Source: a virus
Reading direction: 5' to 3' (one strand)
IMG/VR virus record: IMGVR_UViG_3300037164_000069
Location: 1-21,817 of that record
DNA length: 21,817 nt
Both the position numbers and the translations under genes were made by a program. This document shows, piece by piece, positions 21,519 through 21,817 of this stretch. Each line of letters begins with the position of its first letter. The stretch's first letter is position 1. Below the pieces are notes generated by a model. That model did not search any database. It was not told the origin of the DNA and was given only the letters and a program-made list of their open reading frames with translations.

Positions 21519-21817
21519 ATGCAGCTCTCCGATATGGTGGCGCGGGTCTCGCAACGGCTCAACGAGGCCGCGGGCCCGGGATTCTATCCGAAGGCCGAGA
21601 TTGTGGCGGCGCTGAACGAAGCGCACAGGCTTTTCGTGCTGTTGACGCTGGGACTGGAGACCACGGCATCGTGGACCATTCCGCCGGGGTCTACGTTCGC
21701 GGCGTACCACATGCTGGCCACATTCCCGGATTGGATCGTGCCACTGCGCGTAACGACGTCCACCGGGGCCAAGGTACGGCCGGCACGCCTGGAGGACCTG
21801 GCGTCGCTGGACGCCGG
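21519..21817 (+). CDS. Second adaptor-like protein (partial)
   Basis: Starts at ATG 21519, 6 bases after the previous stop, and runs off the right edge (99 codons seen). The opening MQLSDMVARVSQRLNEA then GFYPKAEIVAALNEAHRLF is the helical start common to phage adaptor/connector proteins, as in the gene before it, so the two may be paralogues or successive neck rings. A strand-like stretch follows (TTASWTIPPGSTFAAYH). The rest of the gene, needed for a firm call, is missing. Confidence 0.6.
   Translation, partial: MQLSDMVARVSQRLNEAAGPGFYPKAEIVAALNEAHRLFVLLTLGLETTASWTIPPGSTFAAYHMLATFPDWIVPLRVTTSTGAKVRPARLEDLASLDA

Noticed and set aside
1-21817. Diversity-generating retroelement, CRISPR array, toxin-antitoxin pair or restriction system
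   Set aside because: No reverse transcriptase, repeat-spacer array, recognisable toxin pair or methyltransferase motif was seen in the reading frames.

Overview
The window looks like part of a temperate tailed phage or provirus from a bacterium with GC-rich DNA. The evidence is a full run of head genes (large terminase, portal, scaffold-like protein, major capsid protein, neck/adaptor proteins), a tyrosine integrase, and a compact leftward operon with a replication-initiator-like gene, an HNH nuclease and many small zinc-binding or helix-turn-helix proteins. Long portal, scaffold, capsid and adaptor genes with no tape-measure or tail-tube gene in view fit a short-tailed (P22-like) architecture better than a long-tailed one, but both ends of the window are cut, so this is inference. 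The host cannot be named from the sequence. An Acidobacteriota or Proteobacteria host would be compatible, but no host gene is present to decide it.

Layout. (1) 1-4601, minus strand: one tightly packed early operon read leftward from 4601. Its order is the replication-initiator-like protein (3123-4601), two small unknown proteins, a cysteine-rich protein, a small unknown, a protein with W-x-G-G-T pentapeptides, an HNH nuclease, a 37-residue micro-protein, a helix-turn-helix protein, a small zinc protein, and the start of a protein with a signal-peptide-like N-terminus. Nearly every stop codon overlaps the next start (ATGA, GTGA, TAATG or slightly longer), so translation is probably coupled along the chain. 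(2) 4602-6668: control and integration region, with an intergenic stretch carrying an operator-like inverted repeat, the integrase (plus), a 61-residue basic protein (minus), three strong hairpins, and a short LuxR/GerE-type regulator (minus) transcribed away from the late operon. (3) 6669-21817, plus strand: late operon, with an unknown coiled-coil protein, an HTH protein in the small-terminase position, a phage-encoded sigma factor, the large terminase, two small proteins, the portal, six small accessory proteins (two of them cysteine-rich), the scaffold-like protein, a 311-residue unknown, a decoration-like protein, the major capsid protein, three beta-rich virion-type proteins, a fibre-like protein with a signal-peptide-like start and carbohydrate-binding-like segment, and two adaptor-like proteins, the second cut by the window end.

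How it may work together: the leftward operon would replicate the element, the integrase would insert it, and the LuxR-type regulator plus the sigma factor are the obvious candidates for switching on the rightward packaging and head genes. The most unusual points are a 70-bp near-identical duplication between the replication gene and the cysteine-rich gene, read in different frames; a perfect 19-bp-arm palindrome inside the replication gene whose GGAGCCA core recurs in two hairpins near 6.1 kb; a sigma gene between the packaging genes, started from TTG; and a zinc-ribbon-like insertion in the portal.
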